From Streptomyces cynarae (lineage in GTDB: Bacteria; Actinomycetota; Actinomycetes; Streptomycetales; Streptomycetaceae): DNA of 64,000 nt. This document shows positions 9,046 through 19,130 of the stretch, piece after piece (position 1 is the first letter of the stretch; each line of letters begins with the position of its first letter). The position numbers and the translations under genes were made by a program. Under the pieces are notes generated by a model, which saw nothing but the letters and a program-made list of their open reading frames with translations, searched no databases and was not told the origin of the DNA. The stretch lies in NCBI RefSeq assembly GCF_025642135.1, contig NZ_CP106793.1, forward strand, positions 4,344,001 to 4,408,000, written 5' to 3'.

Positions 9046-9052
9046 TCAGACC
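8897..9052. repeat. Eight GGTC-N4-GACC palindromes at about 21-bp spacing (84-bp higher-order repeat)
   Basis: Copies begin at 8897, 8917, 8939, 8960, 8981, 9001, 9023 and 9041. Best copies are GGTCGTCGGACC and GGTCGTCAGACC; three are degenerate (CGTCCTCGGACC, GGTCGTCGGATA, TGTCCTCGGAAG). Spacings are 20, 22, 21, 21, 20, 22 and 18 bp, close to two helical turns. Copies 2-4 recur as 6-8 about 84 bp away, pointing to a segmental duplication. Each unit is a small hairpin. The M48-like gene's TGA stop falls inside the last copy. It is upstream of the amidase-like gene, so an operator array is possible. Confidence 0.8.
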
Positions 9053-10908
9053 AGGCGGACCGGTTTCTCGGGGCGTACGCCGAGGTTGCGGAGCCAGGTG
9101 CGCAGCGGGGTGGGGTCGCCCTCCTCGACGAGCGTGCGGACCCGGGGGGAGAGGTCGGACGCGCGTTCGCCCCTCACCAGGAGGGAGGGGCCGTCCAGCC
9201 AGTCGAGGCCCGGTGCCGCTCCCGCCGTGTCCATCGCGGCGCAGCACACCACCGCGGCGACGTGGTCGACGAGCAGTTCGCGGCCGGTGCGGGGCGGCTG
9301 CAGCGGGAACAGCGGCAGCGTCACGGCGGCGTCCCACACCGCGCGGTCCGGCCCCGGTCCCTGTCCCCCGGCGCCGCCGGGTACCGCCCCGGCCGCCTCC
9401 TCCCGCGCCATCTCGGCGCTGAGCCCGGCGACGAGCGCGGCGGTCCGCACGCCGGCGACCGCGTCGTCGTCGGGAACGTCGGCGGTTTCGTCGCCTGCGC
9501 CGTCCTCGCCCGGGAGACGTATGCCGTCGGACCCGCTCTCATCCGTGGTCGTGCCGCTCGCGCTCCCGCCCTCTCCCGTCGGCGTGCCGCTCGCGCCGAC
9601 GGCCGGGCGGACCGTCAGGTACTCCAGGACCCGCTCCAGCGTCGGTCCGCCCGCGTCGGGGGCCGTGTCGCGGTGGGCGTGATGGACGCCCAGGGCGTCC
9701 AGGACTCGGTGCAGGCGGGCGGCGTCCGTACGCCACTTGCGGTCGACGACCTCGTCCGGGTACTCCTGCCAGTCCACCGGCGCCCAGTCGGGGCCGGACT
9801 CGGCCGGTCCTCCGTGGAAGAGGCGGGCCGCGAGCAGCGACGCGGCCTCGTCCACCAGGCCGGGCTCCTCGAGCAGGTCACAGGCCGGCCGCTCACCCAG
9901 CCGCGAGGTGAAGCCCTCGGCCAGCCGGTCCCGGCGCGACAGCTCCGTGAGCGCGGCGACCACGCCCGCGTCCAGGCGCGAGGGCCAGCGGCCCATCCGC
10001 CAGGCCGGCAGCGCCACCCGGGTCAGCAGCCGGTCCCAGCCCGCGTACGCCAGCCCCACCTGCTCCTGCGCGACGATCCGCACCCCGTAGTCCACAGCCT
10101 GTGCACGCTCGGCCGCGGCCGCAGCCACCCCCCGCTCCATCTCCTCCGCATGCCCGCGGCAGCTGCGCAACAGCAGTCGCGCCACCCAGCCGGCGCCCGC
10201 CAGCACCGTACGGATCACGGGCCGGTGCGCCGGTGCCGACGTCACCGCCACCGCGGCGTCCAGCCCGCGGACGAAGCGGCGTGCCGCCGCTATGTCCGGG
10301 TGCGCCGACGGTCCCGTACCGGCGACGACCGGGGCGAGGACCGCGCGCAGCTCGCCCACCCGCATCCACCACAGGAACGGCGAGCCGATGACGAGCACGG
10401 GCGCGGTCGCGGCGCGGTGCTGCCGGGGGGCCGTCAGGCCGCGTATGCCGCGGGCGCCGGATATCTCCTCCCCGGGCGGCGGACCCGGCGGTCCGTGGGC
10501 GGGGTGGGTGCGGTCCTCCAGCCAGCTGTCGCAGTCCGGAGTGAGCGCTATGGCGGACGGCGCGGGCACGTCGAGGCGGTCGGCCAGGTCCCTGACCATC
10601 CGGTAGAGATCGGGTGCCGTGTCCTCCGCCACCGGGACCGTCGGGCTCATGGCCGGGCGGGCGCGGGCGATCACGAGGGCGATACCGCCGGCGCAGAGCA
10701 GGACCACCACGGCGATGCAGGTCACGATCCAGCGGGCGATCCCCCAGCGCGCTCCGACGAGGTGACCCGTGGCACCACCGACGAGGAGCACGACGGCGAC
10801 GGCCGCGGGCAGCAGGGCGACGGCCAGCGCCCGGCTGCGGATCCGCAGCACGGCCAGGGCCCGTGCGCGCGCGGCCTGCGCGCCCGCCTCCACACCCATA
10901 CCGGTCAC
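9046..10908 (-). CDS. Membrane protein with degenerate M48-peptidase-like domain
   Basis: The 620-residue protein has two N-terminal membrane segments (about residues 29-50 and 58-82). A region laid out like HtpX/M48 proteases follows: LYRMVRDLADRLDVPAPSAI, then VLVIGSPFLWWMRVGELRAV. Where active enzymes have HExxH after LRAVLA, this one reads LAPVVAG, so the zinc site is lost. The C-terminal 400 residues are helical and then low-complexity, and I do not recognise them. It may be a pseudo-protease scaffold. The start is GTG at 10908, with an alternative ATG at 10899; a short frame upstream ends in a GTGA overlap. Family assignment is by pattern only. Confidence 0.65.
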   Translation of the reverse strand: MTGMGVEAGAQAARARALAVLRIRSRALAVALLPAAVAVVLLVGGATGHLVGARWGIARWIVTCIAVVVLLCAGGIALVIARARPAMSPTVPVAEDTAPDLYRMVRDLADRLDVPAPSAIALTPDCDSWLEDRTHPAHGPPGPPPGEEISGARGIRGLTAPRQHRAATAPVLVIGSPFLWWMRVGELRAVLAPVVAGTGPSAHPDIAAARRFVRGLDAAVAVTSAPAHRPVIRTVLAGAGWVARLLLRSCRGHAEEMERGVAAAAAERAQAVDYGVRIVAQEQVGLAYAGWDRLLTRVALPAWRMGRWPSRLDAGVVAALTELSRRDRLAEGFTSRLGERPACDLLEEPGLVDEAASLLAARLFHGGPAESGPDWAPVDWQEYPDEVVDRKWRTDAARLHRVLDALGVHHAHRDTAPDAGGPTLERVLEYLTVRPAVGASGTPTGEGGSASGTTTDESGSDGIRLPGEDGAGDETADVPDDDAVAGVRTAALVAGLSAEMAREEAAGAVPGGAGGQGPGPDRAVWDAAVTLPLFPLQPPRTGRELLVDHVAAVVCCAAMDTAGAAPGLDWLDGPSLLVRGERASDLSPRVRTLVEEGDPTPLRTWLRNLGVRPEKPVRLV

Positions 10909-11322
10909 GACCTGACGTCACCCCCTCCGACCCGCCTCTGCCCGGCACGACCCGTGCCGTGACGGTCTGCGTCACGGAAGTCGCCGCCGGATGCCCGTGC
11001 GTTGCTCACTCCCCCACTGTGGCACCCGCCACTGACATCGCAATGCCGGTGGGCCAAGTGCCGGAACGCTTGCGCCGCACCCTAGTTGGGGCTCCGGCCG
11101 TCGTCAGCCGGACGGGACACCGCTCACTCGATGGAATGGCTTTGGGGAAAGGTGGCTGACGCAGGGCGACGGCCAGGCCAGGATTCCGCCCGGTCGGCGC
11201 CGAGCCTCCGCGCGACACCACCGCATGACACGGGCCCCGCATCCTGAGACGGATCCGGGGCCCACGGGGTTCATCGCCGGCGTGACCACGGCGCGGACGC
11301 GCCGAGGCCGGACGCCGGCGTG
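10909..11322. other. Intergenic region between the M48-like gene and purD
   Basis: This 414-bp gap must hold the promoter of the minus-strand M48-like gene. A TGACGTCA palindrome lies at 10913-10920 beside its start. A minus-strand GTG frame of about 34 codons ends in a GTGA overlap with the gene and could be a leader peptide, but it lacks a spaced ribosome site. I see no other gene or clear purD terminator. Confidence 0.35.
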
Positions 11323-12579
<1,257 letters not shown>

Positions 12580-12693
12580 GGGGTCAGCCTAACGGGCGCG
12601 GGCGAGTGACCTTGTGGGGGCTGCCGAAGAGGGATCGGACGGGGTTTTGTGGGTTCCTCCCAAGAGCCCCCGCTCTTCGTGCTCCCGCACCTC

Positions 12694-14951
12694 CTACTCG
12701 TTCGAGAACTCCTCGACCACCGTGGCCCCGAGCTCTCTGACGATCAGTTCGTGGCCGGAGAGGGCCGACTCGTCGAGGTCGGGGTCGTCGTCCTCCGGCA
12801 TGTCGTCCTCGGGGGCGACCACGTGGCGCTCCGGTGCGGGGGGCGCGGTCGGTGCGGGGGCGGGCGCCGCCGCAGCCGGGGCCGGGGTCGCGGACGCCGC
12901 CGGGCGCGCCGCCGGGGCCGGCTGCTGCGGTGCGGGACGGGGCGCCGACGGGGCGCCCGAGCCGTAGCCACCGCCCCCGCCGGGCGGGTAACCGCCGCCG
13001 AAGCCGGAGCCCGAGGCGGCCGGCGTTGCCGAGCCGCCCGAGGGGTCGACGATCGCCTCGATCTTCCACTGCACGTTGAACTGCTCGCCCAGCGCCTGCC
13101 GCAGCACGTCCTCGCTGCCGCTGCTGAGGAAGTTGTCCCGGGCTCCGGCGTTCACGAAGCCGACCTGTAGCGTCGTCCCGTCGAATCCCGCGACCTGCGC
13201 GTTCTGGCTGAGCAGGATCCAGGTGAAGCGGCGGCGGTTCTTCACCGCCTCCAGGATGTTCGGCCACAGCGCGCGGGGGTCGAGCCCGCCGGGCGCCGGT
13301 GCGGCGGCCGGTGCGGGAGCGGAGGCCGCCGGTGCCGGCGCGGCTGCGGACGCCGCCGGTCGCGTGGGCGCGGCCGGGGCTGCCCTCCGCCCGCGGGCGC
13401 CGCCGTGGGCCACCCGCCGGGCCGTCGGCCGCTGCCCGCGGCGGCAGCGGTGGGCCAGGAGCCGGGACCGGCGGGAGCAGGAGCGGCCTGGGGCGCCGGC
13501 TGAGCGGGAGCGGGAGCCGCCGGCGGCGTCTCGGCGGGCGGTGCCGGCGGTGCCATCGGTGCAGGCGGTGCCGGAGCAGGCGCCGCCGCACCGTCGTACG
13601 CACCCGGCCCCGGCGCACTGCCCGCACCCGCGCCCGCGCCTGGGCCCTGGGCCCGCACCGCCGCCCGGGCCGCGGCCGGACCACCACCGGGCGGCACGGT
13701 GGGAACGGACGTCGCCCCAGCGCTCGCCCCGCCGTGCGCCTCGGGGCCGGGAACATACCCCATGGCAGGGGCCGCGCCGCCGCCGGAGAAGTTGACGCCG
13801 CGCTCCAGGCGGTCCAGGCGGGCCATGACGGACCGCTCGTCCCCGTATGCGGCGGGCAGCAGCACCCGTGCGCAGATCAGCTCGAGCTGGAGGCGGGGCG
13901 AGGTGGCCCCGCGCATCTCGGTCAGCCCCTCGTTGACGATGTCGGCGGCGCGGCTCAGCTCGGCCGGGCCGAAGACGCCCGCCTGGGCCTGCATGCGCTC
14001 GAGCACGTCGGCCGGGGCGTCGATCAGCCCCTTCTCGGCGGCGTCGGGAACGGCGGCGAGGATGACGAGGTCCCGCAGCCGCTCCAGCAGGTCGGCGACG
14101 AACCGACGGGGGTCGTTGCCCCCCTCGATCACGCGGTCGACGACCTCGAAGGCGGCGGCCCCGTCCCCGGTGGCGAACGCCTCGACGACGGAGTCGAGGA
14201 GCGAGCCGTCCGTGTACCCGAGCAGCGACGTGGCCATGGCGTACGTCACACCGTCGGGGCCCGCGCCCGCGAGCAGCTGGTCCATGACCGACATGGAGTC
14301 ACGCACGGACCCGGCGCCCGCCCGCACGACCAGCGGCAGAACCCCGTCCTCGACGGGGATCTTCTCCTTCTCGCACACCTCGGCGAGGTAGTCCCGCAGG
14401 GTCCCCGGCGGCACGAGCCGGAACGGGTAGTGGTGCGTGCGCGACCGGATGGTCCCGATGACCTTCTCGGGCTCGGTGGTCGCGAAGATGAACTTGAGGT
14501 GCTCGGGCGGCTCCTCGACGACCTTGAGCAGCGCGTTGAAACCGGCCGACGTGACCATGTGGGCCTCGTCGATGATGTAGATCTTGTACCGGCTGCTCGC
14601 GGGCCCGAAGAAGGCCTTCTCCCGCAGGTCGCGGGCGTCGTCCACACCACCGTGGCTGGCCGCGTCGATCTCGATGACGTCGATCGACCCCGGTCCGTTC
14701 CTCGCCAGGTCGCGGCAGGACTGGCACTCGCCGCACGGTGTCGGCGTGGGACCTTGCTCACAGTTCAGACAGCGGGCCAGGATCCGCGCGCTGGTCGTCT
14801 TGCCGCATCCACGCGGCCCGCTGAACAGGTACGCGTGATTGACCCGGTTGTTCCGCAGCGCCTGCTGCAGCGGGTCGGTGACATGCTCTTGCCCGATGAC
14901 CTCGGCGAAGGACTCCGGGCGATAGCGGCGGTACAGCGCGAGAGACGACAC
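12694..14951 (-). CDS. dnaX: DNA polymerase III subunit gamma/tau, apparent frameshift in the linker
   Basis: This is the clamp-loader ATPase. The first frame (14951 down to about 13390) carries the AAA+ core: LALYRRYRPESF, Walker A GPRGCGKT, a four-Cys zinc module (CLNCEQ...CGECQSC), Walker B IIDEAH and an SRTHHYPF sensor, then the collar and an Ala/Pro linker. The tau C-terminus (LDPRALWPNILEAVKNRRR onward, 12694 to about 13385) is in the -1 frame. Reading the first frame alone gives a gamma-like product stopping at 13242. The break fits loss of one base in a C/G run. The GTG start at 14951 is chosen because VSSLALYRRYRP is the conserved N-terminus. Error, mutation and recoding are all possible. 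Confidence 0.85.
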
Positions 14952-15054
14952 GCTTACGAGGTTATAGGCGCCCACTGACAAAGCGCCCGACCCGAGTCAC
15001 AGCCCGGACACAGCCCCCTGCGCCCGACCCGAGTCACCAGTCCCCGGACGCGAA

Positions 15055-15145
15055 AGACCCCCCACGCACCCGCCAGAGCCGACCTACCCTTGCTGCCTTC
15101 CGGCCCTGGGGGAGTTCAGTCAGATAGCGCCGCGTGAGGGGCTGA
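15055..15145 (-). ncRNA. ffs: Signal recognition particle RNA (4.5S-type)
   Basis: On the minus strand this reads GGGCCGGAAGGCAGCAAGGG, the invariant Ffh-binding GGAA tetraloop and symmetric loop of SRP RNA. It is flanked by arms CCCCTCACGC and GCGTGGGGGG that pair to close a hairpin of about 90 nt. A short T-containing tail (GTCTTTCG) follows. It lies between dnaX and tRNA-Ser, the usual Streptomyces location. Ends are estimated from the pairing. Confidence 0.88.
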
Positions 15146-15218
15146 GCCCCAGCCTACCCGATCGCCGGGGCCCGAACGAGTTCGCTAGCACTCCCCGGCG
15201 TCATGTAATGTTTCCGGC

Positions 15219-15303
15219 GGAGGATTCGCCTAGAGGCCTAGGGCGCACGCTTGGAAAGCGTGTTGGGGGCAACCCCTCACGAGTTCGAATCTCGTATCCT
15301 CCG
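15219..15303 (+). tRNA. tRNA-Ser(GGA)
   Basis: An 85-nt class II tRNA. Acceptor GGAGGAT pairs with ATCCTCC, the CACGC/GCGTG stem encloses TTGGAAA (anticodon GGA), a long variable arm is present and the discriminator is G. CCA is not encoded. Confidence 0.97.
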
Positions 15304-15322
15304 CACTCGCCCGCCAGGGCAT

Positions 15323-15362
15323 GACGAAGGCCCCGACCGGTTCGCCGGTCGGGGCCTTCGTC
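15323..15362 (+). terminator. Terminator after tRNA-Ser(GGA)
   Basis: An 18-bp perfect inverted repeat around a TTCG loop (stem gacgaaggccccgaccgg). It ends the tRNA transcript and lies 100 nt past the stop of the convergent protease gene. Confidence 0.8.
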
Positions 15363-15463
15363 GTGTTCCGCGCCAGTCGGGGTCTTCCCCGTCCTTTTGT
15401 TCCGCAGGGTGGACGCCGCTGCCCCGCCCGTTCGTCGGGCGGGGCAGCCGGTGGTGGGGAAGG

Positions 15464-17473
15464 TCAGGGGACCGACTTGTAGGTGTTGCTGGCCCACAGG
15501 GCGCCGCCCGTGCCGGGGCCGCCGCCGCTCTTGTAGACGACGAAGTTGCCGTCGCTCTGCATGAGGGCGTAGGCACCGGAGTGGCCGTAGGTGTGGGTGG
15601 ACCACAGGGCGCCGCCGGTGCTGGGGCCCCCGCTGCTCGTGTAGACGACCAGGTTGCCGTCGCTCTGCATGTACATGTAGGCGCCCGCGTGACCGTAGGT
15701 GCCGGTGGACCAGATGGCCTTGCCGTCGCGCGTGCGGTACATCACGACATTGCCGTCCGACTGCACCACCAGGCGGGTGTACCGGGTCTGGGTCCACCAG
15801 CCGCCGTTGAGCTTCTGGCCCGACTTGATCGTCGTCGAGCGCAGGTAGGTGCCGTCCGCCCAGAGCGACCCGCCGGTGCCGGGGCCGCCGCCGGCGCCGT
15901 ACACCACGAGGTTGCCGTCGTCCTGAAGCAGGAGGTAGGCGCCGGAGTGGCCGTAGGTGTGGGTGGACCACAGGGCGCTGCCGCCGGCGGTGTAGACGAC
16001 CAGGTTGCCGTCGCTCTGCATGTAGGCGTACGCACCCGAGTGGCCCGAGGTGTGGCTGGACCAGATCGCCGGGCCGTTGCCCGCCGCGCCCGTCTTGAGG
16101 TAGGCGACCAGGTTGCCGTCGCCACCCATGGACAGCGTCACGTTCGCGCTGCTCAGCCGCTGGCCGGAGGTCAGCTTCTGTCCGGGCTGAAGCGCGTTGA
16201 CGGAGTTCGGTCCCCCGGCGAAGGCGGCGGTGCCGTTGGGGGTGCCGAGGCCCGTCGGGCCGTCGTAGCCGGATCCCGCGGTGCACAGATAGGTGGGTGA
16301 GCAGGTGCCGTTGGACCCCGTGGTGACGTCGTTCAGCGCCGCCGTGTGGCCGTAGAGGTACGAGGAGGGGTAGCTGTTCGCGGTGGGGGTGCCCGCGAGG
16401 GCGTAGGTGGCCGCGACGATGGGCGAGGATGCGCTGGTCCCGCCGTAGACGTCCCAGCCGGAGGCCCCGTAGGTGTCGTAGACGGCGACGCCGGTGGCCG
16501 GGTCGGCGACCGCCGAGACGTCCGCGATGCTGCGACGGGAGCAGCCGGTGTCCGACTGCCAGGACGGCTTGGGCTCGACCGCGGAGCATCCGGACCCCGT
16601 GCCGTCGGTGCTGTCGGTGGACCACACCGACTCGCTCCAGCCCCGGGAGGTGCTCGCCCGGACGAGCGAGGTACCGCCGACCGCCGTGACGTACGGGGAA
16701 CTGGCCGGGTACTCGGCGCCGTAGCCCTCATCACCGGCGCTGACCGTGATGGCGACGCCGGGGTGGTTGAAGTACTGGACGTCCGCCGTGGTCTGGCTCG
16801 GGTCCTCGGTGCCGCCGAAGGAGTTGGAGACGTACTTCGCGCCGAGGGTGACGGCCTCGTTCTCGGCCGTGCCGAGGTCGGAGACGCTGGGGGAGTTCGC
16901 CTCGACGAGCAGGATGTGGCACTGCGGGCAGACGGCGCTGACCATGTCGAGGTCGAGGGATATCTCCCCGGCCCATCCGGCGTCCGCACTCGGGTAGGCG
17001 GTGCCGCCGGTCTGGTCGACCTTGCGGAAGCAGCCGTTCGCGGTGGTGCAGGGGGGAAGGCCGTACTGGGACCGGTAGGTGGCGAGGTCCGACTCTGCGG
17101 TGGGGTCGTCCATGGCGTCGACGATCGCCACGGTCCGGCCCGAACCCGCGGTGGGGGACGGCAGGTTGTAGGCGCTCTGCAGGTCCGAGGGGCCGTAGCC
17201 GGACGGTGTGGCGTTCGGGCTGAGCGTCATGTGCTGGACGATGTCGGTCCTTGCCTCGGCGAGGCACGCCATGTGACCCGGCTTGGTGGCGTGGGCGCAC
17301 AGGTGCTTGACGTGGGCCGCCGCGGTGGCCGAAGCCGCGGACGCGGTCGCCGTGAGCGGTCCGCCGGCCAGGAGCGCGGCGGCGGACAGCACGGCGGCCG
17401 CGACGGAGCCCGCCCGGCGTCTGCGTCTGCTGCCCGGCTGCTCCGGTGTCGCGTGTTCGGCGCTTGAGCGCAA
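15464..17473 (-). CDS. Secreted sedolisin (S53-like) protease with C-terminal B-lectin domains
   Basis: The 669-residue product has an Arg-rich signal peptide (RRRRRAGSVAAAV..., cleavage near ATASA, about residue 45). Its serine-carboxyl protease domain shows the E170xxxD174 pair in WAGEISLDLD, oxyanion Asp248 in SAGDEG, and Ser347 in GGTSASSP. The usual long pro-domain is short. Residues 425-669 form two bulb-lectin-like units with at least six QxDGNxVxY-type mannose-site motifs (MQSDGNLVVY, LQDDGNLVVY and relatives). It is probably an extracellular acid-type peptidase anchored to mannose-rich polymer. The TTG start at 17473 follows GAAGGGC. Function is inferred from domains. Confidence 0.88.
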   Translation of the reverse strand: MRSSAEHATPEQPGSRRRRRAGSVAAAVLSAAALLAGGPLTATASAASATAAAHVKHLCAHATKPGHMACLAEARTDIVQHMTLSPNATPSGYGPSDLQSAYNLPSPTAGSGRTVAIVDAMDDPTAESDLATYRSQYGLPPCTTANGCFRKVDQTGGTAYPSADAGWAGEISLDLDMVSAVCPQCHILLVEANSPSVSDLGTAENEAVTLGAKYVSNSFGGTEDPSQTTADVQYFNHPGVAITVSAGDEGYGAEYPASSPYVTAVGGTSLVRASTSRGWSESVWSTDSTDGTGSGCSAVEPKPSWQSDTGCSRRSIADVSAVADPATGVAVYDTYGASGWDVYGGTSASSPIVAATYALAGTPTANSYPSSYLYGHTAALNDVTTGSNGTCSPTYLCTAGSGYDGPTGLGTPNGTAAFAGGPNSVNALQPGQKLTSGQRLSSANVTLSMGGDGNLVAYLKTGAAGNGPAIWSSHTSGHSGAYAYMQSDGNLVVYTAGGSALWSTHTYGHSGAYLLLQDDGNLVVYGAGGGPGTGGSLWADGTYLRSTTIKSGQKLNGGWWTQTRYTRLVVQSDGNVVMYRTRDGKAIWSTGTYGHAGAYMYMQSDGNLVVYTSSGGPSTGGALWSTHTYGHSGAYALMQSDGNFVVYKSGGGPGTGGALWASNTYKSVP

Positions 17474-18111
17474 GGAAGTGCCCTTCTGTGTCGTGCCGAT
17501 GAAAGGGACTGGTCTGGGCTGGTCCGACCGTGACCGTCGGACGGGAGAGCTGCGTCGGTACGGCCGTGCTCCGGGGGTTTCTGGGTCTCTGACTGTTCGT
17601 CAGCAACACTGCTTCCATGTCCCCGCCCTCGCCGGTTCCCGCACGCTCGCACAGGCGAGTTGACGGACCGGAAACACTCGCGGAAGTCTTCCGGCCTACT
17701 GGCCCGCGGTCCGGTGAGTGAGGGAGGCCGCTGGCGGGACGCTATCCGGGCGGTTCGTCCAGAAACAATCAGGCGATGGTAAATCCTTGATCAGAGCCGG
17801 ATAGTCGCCGTTCATCGGCTTCCCGAAGGCGCGCGGAGTCCGCTCTCAGCCGGAGACGGTCGGAACCTGGCGGTGCGACGAGTGCGGCACCCGCCGGGGG
17901 ACGCGCCGGATCGCAGGTCGGCCACGGCCGTCGAGGAGGTGCGAGGCGGGCGCGGTTCGTCGGCGTCGCCGGGGTGGTGCGAGGGGGGGGCGACGGCTCG
18001 TCGGAGTGGCTGAGTTGGGCGCCCTGAAACGGTCTGATCGGGGTACTCGCGAGCGCACCGGACGGTCGGGGCGCCAGGGCGTCGGCCGATCGCAGGAACC
18101 GATACGGATGG
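17474..18111. other. Long intergenic region, protease to holin-X gene
   Basis: About 640 bp upstream of two divergent genes. A 7-bp inverted repeat GTCCGAC-N7-GTCGGAC lies at 17522-17542, close to the protease start, and could be an operator. A GGGTAC at 18041-18046 resembles a SigB-type -10 element for the plus-strand genes, but its -35 is not convincing. No gene is supported. Confidence 0.35.
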
Positions 18112-18123
18112 GTGGTGATCTCC

Positions 18124-18561
18124 GTGACGAGCACGCAGCCGCACTACGCCGGACGCGACCACAGCGTGAACCGCTCCGGTCAGGAGCCGGTGAGTGAGCT
18201 GGTGCAGCGGGCCTCGCAGCAATTGACGGAGTTGGTGCGCGGCGAACTGAGGCTGGCGCAGGCGGAGATGAAGGAGAAGGGCAAGCGCTACGGCAAGGGC
18301 GGCGGCCTGTTCGGCGGCGCCGGAGTCGTCGGCCTGCTCACCCTGCAGGCCCTGGTGGCCACGGTCGTCGCGGCCCTGGCGGTGCCGCTGCCGGTGTGGG
18401 CCGCCGCCCTGATCGTCACCGCGGCGCTGGGCGTCGTCGCCGCGGTCCTGGCCGTGACCGGGAAGAAGCAGGTCGGCCGGGCCGCACCGCCCACGCCCGA
18501 GCAGACGATCGAGAACGTGAAGGCCGACCTGGCCGAGATCAAGGAGAGTGCGCACCGATGA
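18124..18561 (+). CDS. Phage-holin-like membrane protein (actinobacterial Holin-X / DUF1469)
   Basis: The 145-residue product has an amphipathic helix (SELVQRASQQLTELVRGELR), a basic stretch, then two membrane segments (about GGAGVVGLLTLQALVATVVA and PVWAAALIVTAALGVVAAVL) and a charged C-terminal helix EQTIENVKADLAEIKESA. This is the pattern of the putative actinobacterial holin-X family, not proven to be a holin. Start is ambiguous: GTG at 18124 or 18112. The stop overlaps the next gene by ATGA. These two genes commonly occur together in Streptomyces and are thought to relate to envelope stress. Confidence 0.75.
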   Translation: MTSTQPHYAGRDHSVNRSGQEPVSELVQRASQQLTELVRGELRLAQAEMKEKGKRYGKGGGLFGGAGVVGLLTLQALVATVVAALAVPLPVWAAALIVTAALGVVAAVLAVTGKKQVGRAAPPTPEQTIENVKADLAEIKESAHR

Positions 18562-19037
18562 CCAAGCCGACTCACGACGAGCGGACCGCCGAGGGCACGG
18601 AGGAACTGCGCGTACAGCTCGAGCACAGCCGGGAGGAGCTGGGGCAGACGGTGGAGGCGCTGGTGGCCAGGACCGACGTCAAGGCCCGCGCCCAGGAGAA
18701 GGCGGCCGAGGTGAAGGAGCAGGCCGCGGTCAAGGCGGCCGAGGTGAAGGAGCAGGCCGCGGCGAAGGCGGCCGAGGTGAAGGAGCAGGCCGCGGCGAAG
18801 GCCATCGAGCTGAAGGCCAAGGCCGCCGGTGTCGCGCATCAGGTGCAGGACAAGCTGCCCGGCACGGTCAGGGACAACGCCGCCCGTGCTGTCGGCGAGG
18901 CCCGCGCGCAGGCGGCACAGGCCGGGCGGGTGTGGGAGGAGAGGGCGCCCGAGCCGTTGCGGCAGAAGGCGGCCCTGGGGGCCCGGGCGGCACGGGACAA
19001 GCGCACCGTGCTGCTGGTGGCCGCCGCCGCGCCGTGA
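18558..19037 (+). CDS. DUF3618 protein with 11-residue helical repeats, C-terminus probably frameshifted
   Basis: The 159-residue product starts MTKPTHDERTAEGTEELR, then the DUF3618 motif EHSREELGQTVEALVARTDVKARA, then four 11-residue repeats of the form KAAEVKEQAAA (apolipoprotein-like amphipathic helix). It ends abruptly at VLLVAAAAP. Family members end in a membrane helix and a basic tail. One base out of frame the DNA reads VTLWLARRRGSRGGGARS up to 19090, which would supply it. A one-base loss in the gccgccgcc run near 19020-19034 therefore seems likely. Translation is coupled to the holin-X gene (ATGA). Confidence 0.7.
   Translation: MTKPTHDERTAEGTEELRVQLEHSREELGQTVEALVARTDVKARAQEKAAEVKEQAAVKAAEVKEQAAAKAAEVKEQAAAKAIELKAKAAGVAHQVQDKLPGTVRDNAARAVGEARAQAAQAGRVWEERAPEPLRQKAALGARAARDKRTVLLVAAAAP
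18699..18830 (+). repeat. 33-bp tandem repeats in the DUF3618 gene
   Basis: Three near-identical 33-bp units (18699, 18732, 18765) and a degenerate fourth (18798) encode KAAEVKEQAAx helices. Copy number is likely to vary between strains. Confidence 0.85.
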
Positions 19038-19130
19038 CGCTGTGGCTGGCCCGGCGCCGCGGAAGCCGTGGCGGGGGCGCCCGCTCGTGATGGTCCGCGG
19101 TCGGCCCGCGCAGGAGCCGGGCCGTCCAGG

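Noticed and set aside
8897..9052. CRISPR array
   Set aside because: Units are about 12 bp with about 9-bp gaps, degenerate, with an 84-bp duplication; no spacers of normal size and no cas genes.
8897..9052. DasR (dre) operators
   Set aside because: The dre core has two bases between TGGTC and GACCA; these have four, and the regular array is not typical.
10909..11010. 34-codon leader peptide before the M48-like gene
   Set aside because: GTGA overlap is suggestive, but there is no properly spaced ribosome site and the composition is uninformative.
13242..13413. Classic programmed -1 frameshift in dnaX
   Set aside because: No X-XXY-YYZ slippery heptamer in the overlap and gamma, not tau, would be the zero-frame product; kept only as a possibility in the finding.
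18026..18046. SigB-dependent promoter for the holin-X gene
   Set aside because: GGGTAC is present but no acceptable -35 (GNNT) at 14-16 bp; left as a remark only.
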